This document shows, piece by piece, positions 1 through 10,513 of a stretch of 64,000 nucleotides of DNA. The notes below the pieces were generated by a model. That model worked only from the letters and a program-made list of their open reading frames with translations. It searched no databases and was not told where the DNA came from. A program made the position numbers and the translations under genes. The first letter of the stretch is position 1. Each line of letters starts with the position of its first letter. This DNA is from Elgaria multicarinata webbii (taxonomy: Eukaryota; Chordata; Lepidosauria; Squamata; Anguidae). The stretch lies in the NCBI RefSeq assembly GCF_023053635.1, contig NC_086173.1, positions 136,185,197 through 136,249,196 of the forward strand, given 5' to 3'.

Positions 1-642
1 TGTGGTGCTGTGGCTGCGCGTGGCTTCATATCAGTGTAACCATTCTAGAAGCAGAGCATACTTCTGAAGGCAAATGGTGGGTGTGAGAAGAGAGGTCTGG
101 GGTAAATTACAGGGGCAGAATTCATCTCTTCTATTATACTTTCCTGAGCAGGGAAACATGGAGAGGGGCAGGGAGCAAACTTCAATCATTCACTGAGTAG
201 CACCTAAGTTGATGACATTCAGTTCTACTGGTAGTACTCAACCCACCCAACCCTGAAGTATGTCTCTTTCAAGTGCCATTTGACCAATGAAAGCAGATGT
301 TTACATTATGTGTATTCCACTTTTCTTGCTTTGTGTGCTGCTGACAGACCCAACCAATATTACCAGAAAACAATTCAGAACCTGACTGCATGGAGATGGG
401 GTCCAGGTTATTATGAACTTTGGTAACGTTACTACTTCCCCCTTCATATGGAACCCCTGTATTTAAAATGACCTGATGACTTTTCTGTCCTAAAGTGTCA
501 CCTTTTCTGTTCCTTAGCCCATCTTCGCTATGTGCCCTGACTTTTTATGTTATCTTAACTCTAGCTCCTGGGGGCCTCAGCAAGGATGGGATTATCATAT
601 ATCCTAATCCCCTCAATTAACCAACAATTCCTTTCCTTATCT

Positions 643-767
<125 letters not shown>

Positions 768-1172
768 TGCTGCTTATACACACAAACACTGCCCTGAAAC
801 ATGTTTTAGGATCGTTCCACATCCTAAATTACACAAGTGCTGGCAATTTAGTTCTCTAATAAAAAAAATGTAATTGAAGTGTGTGTCAGATTGAATTCAT
901 TATGACCCTTTCTCTCTTGCAACATATACAATGTATTGATTTCAGTCCTGACTTGGGGATTATGTAGTTTGATACCTTCTGATTCACATTAACCAGGCCT
1001 CAGCATGCATACCATTTGTGCTATTCAAAAAGACCCCAAGAGTACACTTTTAATCATCTTCAAATCTACAGGGGTGGGTTCCTACAGCATTGGGTCACAA
1101 TATAAACTACAATAAATAGAAACAGTGCCTGCATGAGGAGGATTTTTTTTAACCAGTCTGCAAAGATAGTAT

Positions 1173-1765
1173 TCATGTGTATTTATTTATTTATTTTTAT
1201 ACTACTCATTAGCTGAAGCAGTTCACAACAATTAAAACCATAAAATACAACATGATAAAAATACAATGTAAAAGTTTAAAGCTATAGTATAAAAATAAAA
1301 ATAATAACTAAATAGAATCTAACAGCAGTGAAAAGGTTTTTTTTAAAAAATGAACAGATTTAAAACAGAAACCGAAAATCTAAAATTCCTAGAAAAATAT
1401 GAAGGTTCTCACCTAATGTAGAAAACAGTACAATGCAAGTGCCAGGTCAGCCTCTTCAGGAAACTCATTCCATGACTGGGGGGGGGGGGACAACAGAAAA
1501 AGCCCTCTTCTTAGTAGCCACCCTACCTCACTTCCTTTAGTGGGACCTCCAGAGGAGGACCACTCAAGAGGCAGCTGGACAGCCATCTGTCAGGTATGCT
1601 TTAAGGTGGATTCCTGCACTGTGTGGGGGGTTGGACTCGATAGTCTTATAGGCCCCTTCCAACTCTACTATTCTATGATTCTATGATCTTATGGTTCAGG
1701 CAAGTGTACATGGGAGGAGACAATTCTTCAGGTAACCTGGCCCGAAGCAGTTTAACGGTTTGAAT
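1173..1765 (-). mobile_element. LINE-like retroposon 3' part, split by a CR1 insertion
   Basis: The left end is a (TTTA)n run, the tail of a minus-strand retroposon, followed by a diverged version of the tail motif found at 39703, 46612 and elsewhere. From about 1440 the sequence parallels the element at 23834-24345 (matching stretches about crippled edges, 'GCCCTCTTC...AGCCACC' and 'TTCAGGTAACCTGGCCC'). A CR1 fragment (1562-1687) interrupts it. The clade is not certain. Low identity to its relative suggests an old copy. Confidence 0.55.
1562..1687 (+). mobile_element. CR1 LINE 3' end
   Basis: The segment runs CAAGAGGCAGCTGGACAGCC to the terminal ATTCTATGATTCTATGA repeat, the diagnostic end of amniote CR1 elements. 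Only about 125 bp are present, so it is strongly 5'-truncated, as is usual for CR1. Confidence 0.87.
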
Positions 1766-1919
1766 GTTAATATTACTGCTTTGAACTAAACACACACACA
1801 CACATTCTGTTATTCGAAGTTAATAGGAGAGCTTTAGGTTTAATCATTCTGTATTGCATTTGCATTGCTCATTGCAAACATATCAAGTGCCCACTATGAA
1901 GTGCAGTTTTAGCTATGGA

Positions 1920-2185
1920 CAGGGCTGGCCCAAGACATTTTGCTGCCTGAAGCAAAGAACAAGATGGTGCCCCTCCCATTCCATTTACAACTGGCCAATG
2001 AACCTGCCTTCAACACTGGTGATGGGACAGTGACCTCAATTGCACCTGAAGGCAGCAGGCTAACTTAGGGGTTGGAGAGTAGGCTGTAGCTCTCGTCTCC
2101 AACACCTTACTGTTTCCACCCAGAATTTGCTGCCTGAGGCTACTGCTTCACTCACTCACTTCATCTACTTCATCTACCAGCCCTG
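1920..2185. repeat. Interspersed repeat with CAGGGCTGG terminal inverted repeats
   Basis: The ends are CAGGGCTGG and CCAGCCCTG, and the inside contains GACATTTTGCTGCCTGAAGC and, towards the right, TGCCTGAGGC. Related sequence appears at 28182-28501 and partly at 23352-23540. A non-autonomous DNA transposon is the likeliest reading, but no target-site duplication is clear. Confidence 0.5.
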
Positions 2186-2223
2186 GATCTACATCTAAAT
2201 ATTGTAGTTCACTCTTCTTTAAT

Positions 2224-2353
2224 TTGGTGCCCAGCAAATGTGTTGGACTACAATCCCTGACTAGTGCCCATGCTGACTATCTATTGATTATCCCAAACCA
2301 GCACAGCCAGTGAGAGTTGTAGTCAAACACATCTGAAGGCCATACTGGTTGGG
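2224..2353. repeat. Palindromic repeat, 'GTTGTAGTC' family
   Basis: Two arms, TGTGTTGGACTACAA on the left and GTTGTAGTCAAACACA on the right, flank a centre with GTGCCCATGCTGACT. The same family, with ACTACAAYTCCC and GCCAGCATGGCCAATGGTCA motifs, recurs at 5965, 7975, 34335, 36655 and 62028. It looks like an old palindromic non-autonomous transposon. Confidence 0.5.
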
Positions 2354-3257
2354 ACTTTCTTCTGGATATATCGTAATGATCATAGGCTGCATGCAACGGG
2401 CCAAACCCATAACCATGATCCCGTGTAACCTATGGATAGGAATTACTCAAATGGAATGAGACAGTGCCATGGCTACCCTAGCAACTGTGTAGTGTTTTGA
2501 CTGGAGTCCATTGTTCTTGGATCAGTAAGGTGTTCTAAGTGTATAAGCATGAGCATTTACTCCTGGTGGTTAATACACAACCAAAATGTGGAAAATGTAT
2601 CCCCCAAAAGTATGATACAGTGTGCAGTATATGGATTTGTCTTCATGTCATATTGCGGATGACATAACTGAAGGCTATGGTCCTTGTATTATTCAGTAAA
2701 ATCTGCTGTTTGTAGGAAAACAGATCTGACATGATTTCCAGACATATAAATTTTTGGTTGATGCTGAATTAATGCTGAATCACAGTGAACATATACGTTT
2801 CCGGCATTCCTATATGGACTCATTATAACATGGGCTTCATGAAGGAGGGTCAAGTCATATCTTGCTCTTCGTTGAAGAAATGAACTTTTCCTAGGATATA
2901 AATATCATCAGTTTGGAACTATATTCTGTATGTATCAGTTTTTCCTTAAAGATGCAAGGGCTGTTGATGAAACCTGCCCAATGCACCTACATTTTGAAGG
3001 TTCCTTCCCTGGAATCCTTGCTTGTTTACTTCTTTGTTTCTAGTTCCTGGTCATCATGTGTTCATTGGCTCCCTCTGTCTATGGGTGATATGTCTCACAT
3101 TGGTGGGCTGTGCCTGTATTTCCAAGACTGAAGAGCAGAGAGGGGGCTATGTCATTTCCCCACCGTTTCTAGTTGTGTATTTCCCCCTTCCCCTCTGGGA
3201 CTGAGTGCAGATAGGATTCAGTGGCCATTCTGCTGATGTACTGACAGTTCTCTGGGC

Positions 3258-4697
3258 CTTTTGTTGTTGTTGTTTATTCGTTCAGTCATTTCCGACTCTT
3301 CGTGACTTCATGGACCAGCCCACGCCAGAGCTTTCTGTCGGCTGTCGCCACCCCCAGCTTCCCCAAGGTCAAGTCTGTCACCTCCAGAATATCATCCATC
3401 CATCTTGCCCTTGGTCGGCCCCTCTTCCTTTTGCCTTCCACTTTCCCTAGCATCAGCCTCTTCTCCAGGGTATCCTGTCTTCTCATTATGTGGCCAAAGT
3501 ACTTCAGTTTTGCCTTTAATGCCATTCCCTCAAGTGAACAGTCTGGCTTTATTTCCTGGAGTATGGACTGGTTTGATCTTCTTGCAGTCCACGGCACTCT
3601 CAGAATTTTCCTCCAACATCACAGTTCAAAAGCATCTATCTTCCTTCGCTCAGCTTTCCTTATGGTCCAGCTCTCGCAGCCATAGGTTACTACGGGGAAT
3701 ACCATTGCTTTAACTATGCGGACCTTTGTTGTCAGTGTGGTGTCTCTGCTCTTAACTATTTTATCAAGATTTGTCATTGCTCTCCTCCCAAGAACTAAAC
3801 GTCTTCTGATTTCTTGGCTGCAGTCAGCGTCTGCAGTAATCTTTGCGCCCAGAAACACAAAGTCTGTCACTGCCTCCACGTTTTCTCCCTCTATTTGCCA
3901 GTTATCAATCAAGCTGGTTGCCATAATCTTGGTTTTTTTGAGGTTTAACTGCAACCTAGCTTTTGCACTTTCTTCTTTCACCTTTGTCATAAGGCTCCTC
4001 AGCTCCTCCTCGCTTTCAGCCATCAATATGGTGTCATCTGCATATCTGAGATTGTTAGTGTTTCTTCCTGCGATTTTAACTCCAGCCTTGGATTCGTCAA
4101 GCCCAGCACGTCGCATGATGTGTTCTGCATACAAGTTGAATAGGTAAGGTGAGAGTATACAACCCTGCCGTACTCCTTTCCCAATCTTAAACCAGTCCGT
4201 TGTTCCGTGGTCTGTTCTTACCGTTGCTACTTGTTCGTTATACAGATTCCTCAGGAGGAAGACAAGATGACTTGGTATCCCCATACCACCAAGAACTTGC
4301 CACAGTTTGTTATGATCCACATAGTCAAAGGCTTTAGAATAGTCAATAAAACAGAAATAGATGTTTTTCTGGAACTCCCTGGCTTTCTCCATTATCCAGC
4401 GGATATTGGCAATTTGGTCTCTAGTTCCTCTGCCTTTTCTAAACCCAGCTTGTACATCTGGCAATTCTCGCTCCATGAATTGCTGGAGTCTACCTTGCAG
4501 GATCTTGAGCATTACCTTGCTGGCATGTGAAATAAGTGCCACTGTCCGATAGTTGGAACATTCTTTAGTGTTTCCCTTTTTTGGTATGGGGATATAAGTT
4601 GATTTTTTCCAGTTTGATGGCCATTCTTGTGTTTTCCAAATTTGCTGGCATATGGCATGCATCACCTTGACAGCAGCATCTTGCTCAGTAGTAAATG
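3258..4697 (-). mobile_element. BovB (RTE-clade) LINE, 5'-truncated
   Basis: The 3' end is at the left, with the typical (TTG)n run and GTTTATTCGTTCAGTC, the BovB terminus. The element carries the RT domain and the C-terminal region; the endonuclease half is missing. The right end near 4697 abuts a SINE. BovB is abundant in squamates and is known to have spread horizontally among vertebrates. A second, shorter copy lies at 17784-18428. Confidence 0.94.
3619..4690 (-). pseudogene. BovB reverse transcriptase fragment
   Basis: A 348-residue open frame (ATG at 4665; the frame stays open a little upstream) shows RT motifs in order: YRTVALISHASK, FIDYSKAFDYVDH (about 106-118), GVRQGCILSP (164-173) and the catalytic YADD (208-211), then the AMVFPVVTYGCESW block. 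The C-terminal part continues in another frame at 3286-3597 (WTARRSNQSIL, KYFGHIMRR, GRPRARW), so one frameshift separates them near 3600-3619. With no endonuclease domain and this break, it is not a functional LINE but could be a fairly recent insertion. Confidence 0.92.
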
Positions 4698-4730
4698 CCT
4701 GTCAGGAATTGCCAGGTCTAGAAAAGGGCA

Positions 4731-4974
4731 TTTTATTTATTTTATTATTGCATTTATATCCCGTCCTTTTTCTCCAAGGAATGCAAGGTGGCGTACATAA
4801 TCCTCCTCCTCTCCATTTTTATCCTCACAACCACAACCATGTGAGGTGGGTTGGGCTGAGAGTCTGTGACTGGCCCAAAGTCACCCAGTGGGTTTCCATG
4901 GCCGAGTGGGGACTAGAACCCGGATCTCCCGACTCCTAGTCCAACACTGTAACCACTACACCACACTGGCTCTC
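4731..4974 (-). mobile_element. tRNA-derived CORE-SINE (MIR-like)
   Basis: Read on the minus strand it starts GAGAGCCAGTGTGGTGTAGT, has a B-box-like GGTTCTAGTCC, then the CORE-like segment TGGGTGACTTTGGGCCAGTC and GTGAGGATAAAAATGGAG, and ends in a GATATAAATGCAATAATAAA tail. Further copies are at 46816, 54172 and 56345. The tRNA-like head is part of a SINE, not a tRNA gene. Confidence 0.88.
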
Positions 4975-5964
4975 ACTATACCTGTGGCCACACCTTTGAT
5001 GATCTCTCAGAATTGCATCTTGGGACATCTTGCTGACTGCAGAGGATTCTCAAGGTCAGAAGTGGCCCCCACCCTTCCAGGCTGGCACCTGGACCCTCCT
5101 GGCCAGGAAGGGCTATAAAGGATGCACTGTTTGGGCTGGGACTTGGCCTGAGCATCAAGGTCTTCCTGGCTCTGGGCTTTGTGCCTTGCCTCTGCTCTGG
5201 CTCAATGATGGGCCTCTAGTCCCTAGCTTTTGGCTCACCTCTGACAGCTACCTATTGCTCAGCTTTGACAATGCCACTAGAGGGGGAGTTGCTATTATGA
5301 ACACTAAGAAGCAACGTTTTCCTTTTTGTGTATGTGTCTTCGGTGAGCTTGCATTTAAAAATTTAGTAGAAACCTGAAGTGATTCTTTTTTTTTACAACT
5401 GTGTCTACTGTTTCATCTTTTAAACAAACAAGCAGAGGGCTTAATTTACAAGTGGTAATGCTAGCTGTTCTCTTAACACACAGGCAGGCATCAAGTTCCA
5501 TGAGGCCAAAGGCAGCTGAAACTCCCTGTCAGAGGGTTGCCAATGCAGCTGAGAGGAAAGACCTGCAGTTTTCTCTGCAGTGGAATGAGAAATAATTTAT
5601 ACAGATTATGCAGACTATTCTTACCATGGTTTGAACTGATGTATAGATGGCTTGTCAGATGCATACAAAGTGTCCTAAATGGGACAAGAACTTTGGCAGA
5701 TATATAGAAAGAGAGAGAGAGAGATTTCTATTGTACTGATGAGCCACTCTAATAATTAATGTATATAAAATGTAGGGAGTTTTCTTTGCCTAGGGATAAA
5801 AGATGCTGAGGGTGCAATCTTATGCATATTTAGAAATGGAAAAATGTCCTACAACTCCCAGCATTCCCCCTCCAGCATAGCTTTTAGACAAACCTAGAAT
5901 GTGTCACTTCTGAATATTGTTCTCAGAAGAGAATCACCCTTGAAACAAAGTTATGTTCTTAGGC

Positions 5965-6095
5965 AGGTTTCCCAAATCTGGGAAACCGGATGTACCAGAC
6001 TTCAATTCTTATCAGGCTCAGCCAGCATGGCCAATGGTCAGGAGTGCTGGGAATTGTAGTCGAAACATCTACAGAGCAACAGGTTGAGGGAAGTT
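5965..6095. repeat. Palindromic repeat, 'GTTGTAGTC' family
   Basis: Contains CAGCCAGCATGGCCAATGGT followed by GAATTGTAGTCGAAACATC and AACAGGTTGAGGG, the signature shared with 2224, 7975, 34335, 36655 and 62028. Confidence 0.5.
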
Positions 6096-7391
6096 GTTCT
6101 AATAAATTGCTTACCTCTAGTTACGAAGCAAATGTGCATGGAAGCCGACTTCTCTACACAGACCTAGCTAGACGAGGAATTCCATGTGCAGACGGGTACT
6201 ACATGCATGGCTCTTCCCCTGATCCAAAAGTACAGTCTGATCCTACAGTGATGCTCTGTATTACCCAGAACCAACTATGTGCATGTGTAGCATCCAGACC
6301 TGTACCTATGTGGCCTTGTCAGAAAATCAGTAATGATGCCAATCAGCTATAAAAGAGTATGGCGGACATGGAAGTGATTAAGTAGTTGCTGATTTTGGCA
6401 GGTTTACAGATGCATAACGCTGGGTGCTGTTGTGCATGCACATAGATCAGGTTGAATGGAGGTTCTCCCTTCGTTTTACCATCATGGAAAATGCAGAATC
6501 TGATTTAAGCAACATTTGTATGAAGTGTCTAAGTTTCTGAGCCCAAACAATACCAGTACTACTCAGATCAGATTCATGTGCTACCTGGATGGAGAGGAAG
6601 CAACAGTGCAAAGGTGTTGCTCTTCCTGTGTTGTGCGATCTACTGTATGTAACTTTTTTTTAAAAGGAACTTGCATGGGTGAGACATGTTCAGGCTGTTT
6701 CTCCATCTAATGCTCATATGCATCTTCCCTGTGTGAGATCCTTTTCAAACATTACACCATTGCACAAAAGCAGTCAGAGCAACAGACAGTCCCTCCGGCA
6801 CACTGCTGAGCAATGGCTGTGGTGGGGCATCTCCTTAAGAGCATGTCCACTGTTATGCCAGGCATCAGCAGGTGGTGCTGTTGCACATCATCTCCCAAAT
6901 TCTTCATCATCATTCCAGAACAGAAAGTAAAGGAGGAGGGAGGGGAGAGGAAATGCTACACTTGTCGTAATTCTAGGCTCAACAAGGTGTTTTAAAAAGA
7001 AGTAGAGGAAGAACAGCAGGAGAGTTTGCCTTCTTCCATTGTCCTTGGGACGCAGAGTTTTCCATACAGAGTGGGCTGTGGTCCTGCTCTGAAAATCCAC
7101 AGGGCAGCTGGATGTGTGAACAGTATGAAAATTAGTGTAAGATGCCAGCTCAAGCCCACTACTGTGAACCGATGGTTGCTGTGTCTATCTGGTATCCCAT
7201 GCTTGGCTCAAGTCTACCAAATCCAGGAAACAAATAGAGCCAAATTCACATTCCAGAGCCACTAAAATACACTCCGTAGCCTTAATGCTAGTGTCATGTC
7301 AATTATCCCATTTCCTTGTGTAGATATGTGGGTGTAACCTCCTCCATTTTCTGCCTTCCAGCTCTGCAGAGCAGCCATGGGAAAGTGTGTG

Positions 7392-7560
7392 GCCAGCATA
7401 GCATAGCGGTTTAGAACACAGACTTTGGATGTGAGGCAATTCAGATTTCAAAACTCCAAGCTCCGTGGGTGGCCTTGGTGTGCAGTGTAGTCGTGAAACT
7501 AAATTATTTCTTTGAACTCCTTGGAGGAAGGGTGAGGTCAGGTGAAAATGTAATCAAAAT
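7392..7560 (+). mobile_element. Old tRNA-derived SINE remnant
   Basis: CCAGCATAGCATAGCGGTTT resembles the SINE head, and the GGTGGCCTTGG and downstream GGAGGAAGGGTGAGGTCAGG stretches sit at the expected spacing for a decayed CORE-SINE. Divergence is high. Confidence 0.4.
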
Positions 7561-7789
7561 CTACATGCTCAGCTGCATCTTGCATTTTAATTTGCATTAT
7601 GTTTTGTTATGATTATTTAACATTTATTAATAACCCAGCAGCAACACACTAGGTGTGTGCTCTGCTTTGAATCATATTACCCAGCATCCTTCAGTTCTGC
7701 ACCCACATTTCCAAACTGAACATGCGCCCAGGTTTGAGGTAGTGAGCCCTGAACTAGTGTTCACTATTTTCTTAACAGCACAATCGTAT

Positions 7790-8066
7790 ACATGCTACTC
7801 ATAAGTAGGTCCCATTGAGGTCACCCTTGAAACCAAGTTATATATGTCTACTCAAGTATACAAAGTTATACATGTCTACTCAGGCAGATAGGCATAGGAT
7901 TGCAAAGTTATACATGTCTACTCATAAGTAGGCCCCATTGAGAACACCCTTGAAACAAAGTTATGTTCTAATACAGCCTTCCCAATGCCCTCCAGACATT
8001 AAGACTTCAATTCCTATCAGACTCAGCCAGCATGGCCAATGGTCAGGTAGGCATAGGATTGCAGCC
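7790..8066. repeat. Tandemly arranged pieces of the 'AATCCTATG...CTCAGAAGTAAG' repeat
   Basis: Three related segments (around 7790, 7860 and 7910) contain TACATGTCTACTCA and AAGTAGGYCCCATTGAG, followed by a piece of the 'GTTGTAGTC' family (7975-8046) and a final GGCATAGGATTGCAGCC. Similar short elements are at 15202, 31045, 37425, 38040, 41080 and 50090. They behave as small palindromic MITEs. Confidence 0.45.
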
Positions 8067-8079
8067 TTAAATATCTAGG

Positions 8080-8157
8080 TTGTGGTGGTGGTGGTGGTGG
8101 TGGTGGCAGTGGGTGTTGTTGTTGTTGTTGTGGGTGTTGTTCTTGTTGTTGTTGTAA
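8080..8157. repeat. (GGT)n/(GTT)n microsatellite
   Basis: A GGT run passes into GTT repeats with small interruptions. Open frames of poly-Val or poly-Thr on either strand are spurious. Confidence 0.95.
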
Positions 8158-8186
8158 AATGGGAGATTCCACACCATCCTGCTAAC

Positions 8187-8452
8187 AAGAACATAAGGCC
8201 ATGGTGGATCAGACCAAGGGTCCATCTAGTCCAGCACTCTGTTCTCATGGTGGCAGACCACCTGTCAACCAGGGACCAACAAAGCAGGACATGGTGCAAC
8301 AGCACCCTCCCACCCATGTTCCCCAGCAACTGGTGCACACAGGCTTACTGCCTCGAATACTGGAGGTAGCACACAACCATCAGGGCTAGTAGCCATTGAA
8401 AGCCTTCTCCTCCAGGAATTTATCCAACCATCCAAATTGGTGGCCAATATGT
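8187..8452 (-). mobile_element. CR1-like LINE 3' part
   Basis: AAGAACATAAGGCCATGGTG and CAGACCAAGGGTCCATCTAG mark the widespread reptile CR1-type element whose 3' terminus reads CTTATGTTCTT on the minus strand. It runs to about TCCAAATTGGTGGCC. The following 8455-8760 holds two facing GGGGAAAGAAGCCA/MTTGTGG-type motifs, possibly a separate small inverted-repeat element, and ends with CTTCTTATGTTCTTG. Confidence 0.6.
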
Positions 8453-9446
8453 TCAGAAAATCACTGGGGGGAAAGAAGCCATTGTGGTTTCTCCCCCCCC
8501 ACCCCGCATGTGCTGTGGTGAGGGTGGCTTTGTACCCACCCTGCATAGTGTGGGTGGTAGAGGGGGTACAAAGCTACTCCCACTGCACTGCACGCCAGGT
8601 TTGCACAACATGCCAACACACAGCATGGATAATTATGTAAACAACAGATGTGCACATGGCATGGGTGAGGACAGGGGGAAAGAAGCCACAATGACTTCTC
8701 TCCCACCTCCCATGATTGTACAAACCCAGACATTGAATGTTGATTTGACGTAATCTCCTACCTTCTTATGTTCTTGAAGATTTCAATCAAGAAGGTCTAA
8801 GTTTAGCTGGTTATTTTGAATAATCTGGAATAGGGCATTTGAACCATCTAGAATCTATATGTACAAAAAGAATATGCATTTGAAACAACATCCTGCACCT
8901 TTATATTGCAACCTTTACATTGCAACGGTAATCTTTTTCTTTCTTTCTTTTAAAAAAGAGTATTTTTTCTTTTCTTTTTTTCTTTTTAAATGAACTAATA
9001 CACTTTTAAAAAAAGAAAAGAAATTGAAATGTTTTTTGACTCTCCAAAGGTTGCTCTCCACTTTTATAGTCTGGAGACAATGTTCTGCAGAGAGAGCTGT
9101 GCCTTATCCGCTGTAGCAATTTAAGTCATTCCCTAATTGGTAACCCCTATAGCAGATCTGTTTATTTAATAGATTTAGTATACATGGTAATGGGTTTCAT
9201 TTTCAGTTTACTATTTTTGCCGCTTTTACATTTACATTTTATTGACTTTTCTTTAGGTAATGAAAAAAGATATCGCAGCCACTATCTCACATTAGAAACA
9301 TCCATTAAGGTGAAGGAGGAATAGTGGAAAAGAGAAAACCTTCAGAATTACTCAATATGGTGGATAGAATTGATCTGAGGAAACAACTTTGAAAAAAATA
9401 TCCTTCTCGATATTGCTTGTGTCCCAAAATCTAAAAGAAGCCATAG

Positions 9447-9617
9447 ACCCCATTCAGAAGACACCTTAAACCACGGCTTTAAACATGGTGAATAAAGCAA
9501 AAGGCCTTATTCGCTGTGGTTAAAGCCATGGTTTAAGGTGTCTTCTGAACACAGCCTACCTTTCTGGCTTAACCACCATGGTTAAAGCCATGGTTTAAGG
9601 TGTCTTTTGAACAGGCC
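9447..9617. mobile_element. Palindromic MITE with an extra arm
   Basis: The motif TTCAGAAGACACCTTAAACC appears forward at 9453 and as its reverse complement twice, ending near 9556 and 9617. The right end reads TGAACAGGCC. This is one left arm with two right arms, as if a second element end were added or duplicated. It belongs to the large squamate group of short palindromic elements. Confidence 0.65.
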
Positions 9618-9849
9618 TTTAGAGGAGCTGAATATATGGGGAGAAGAGTATAAGTCCCAACAGCACTGGGACAACAGTTAGATGATAAATCCACAGGATG
9701 GTCAATCTGGCTAGGTTCTAATCTGAGAAATCCATCCAAAGGAGGGCTGAAACAAAGGAGTAGGTAAGCAACTAGTAGAAAGGCAGGCAATGGGCAAGGA
9801 AGCTGGCAGACTGACTGAGAAAAAGGTGGGTTGACTTCAGTTTTACATG

Positions 9850-10513
9850 GGGCCTTGCTAGACGGGGCTTTATCGCGCAATACATACCGGCGTCGTTGTT
9901 AGAGGGCCACATGATGTTCACCACCATCCATGCTCATTGTGAGCTGAATCCTCTGTTGTGGCGATTTTTCTGAAACCCCTTTAAGCCCAGTATTTCCTAC
10001 CGGCGAGCGCTAATGTCGATGCGGGCAGCAGAGGTATGGCGACATATGAGGTCAGCGCAGTTCCCCAAGAGGTCAGCGGTCAGGCAGAAGGCGTGCTAAG
10101 AGGAGTGGCCAGCGGTTTCGGCCACAGCTACTCCACCATTAGTGCCCCATCTGCAGCTATGAGAGTGGCGTGGCGCCGGGTCTTTTTTAAAAAAACCAAC
10201 CGCACCGCTTTGTGCATGAACGGACGAACGGAAAAGTGTGTGGCCGCCACCAACCCACCACGAATTGCGGTCTTTTGCACTTGCGCAAATCGCACCGCGG
10301 AAGGAAAAAAAATCCCAGAAATGCGGCCGGTGTTGCACCGCGACCCGTGCTTGTGCCGACAGCGCCACACCCGCAACAACCTCCAGCACCGACCCCCCTC
10401 TGGAGCCAGGATGGGCCGCAGGACGTGTGGACCGTGAGGGGTGGGGCCTCTGCGGGATAGCCTGCTTTTACCCCTCCTCCAGCACGGATTCCCAAGTAGG
10501 TCTAGCAAGGCCC
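9850..10513. mobile_element. Non-autonomous Harbinger-like DNA transposon, 664 bp
   Basis: Perfect 14-bp terminal inverted repeats GGGCCTTGCTAGAC (9850-9863) and GTCTAGCAAGGCCC (10500-10513) are flanked by ATG on both sides (9847-9849 and 10514-10516), a 3-bp target-site duplication as made by PIF/Harbinger transposases. The interior is CpG-rich, unlike its surroundings. No transposase is encoded: the open frames here (for example 10036-10437) have no recognisable domain and overlap one another on both strands. Confidence 0.82.

Noticed and set aside
4900-4974. tRNA-like sequence with B-box
   Set aside because: Part of a SINE head, repeated at 46816, 54172 and 56345; no intact cloverleaf tRNA gene.
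7790-8066. Regularly spaced similar segments considered as a CRISPR-like or satellite array
   Set aside because: Units differ in length and orientation and match a dispersed MITE family; the host is a vertebrate.
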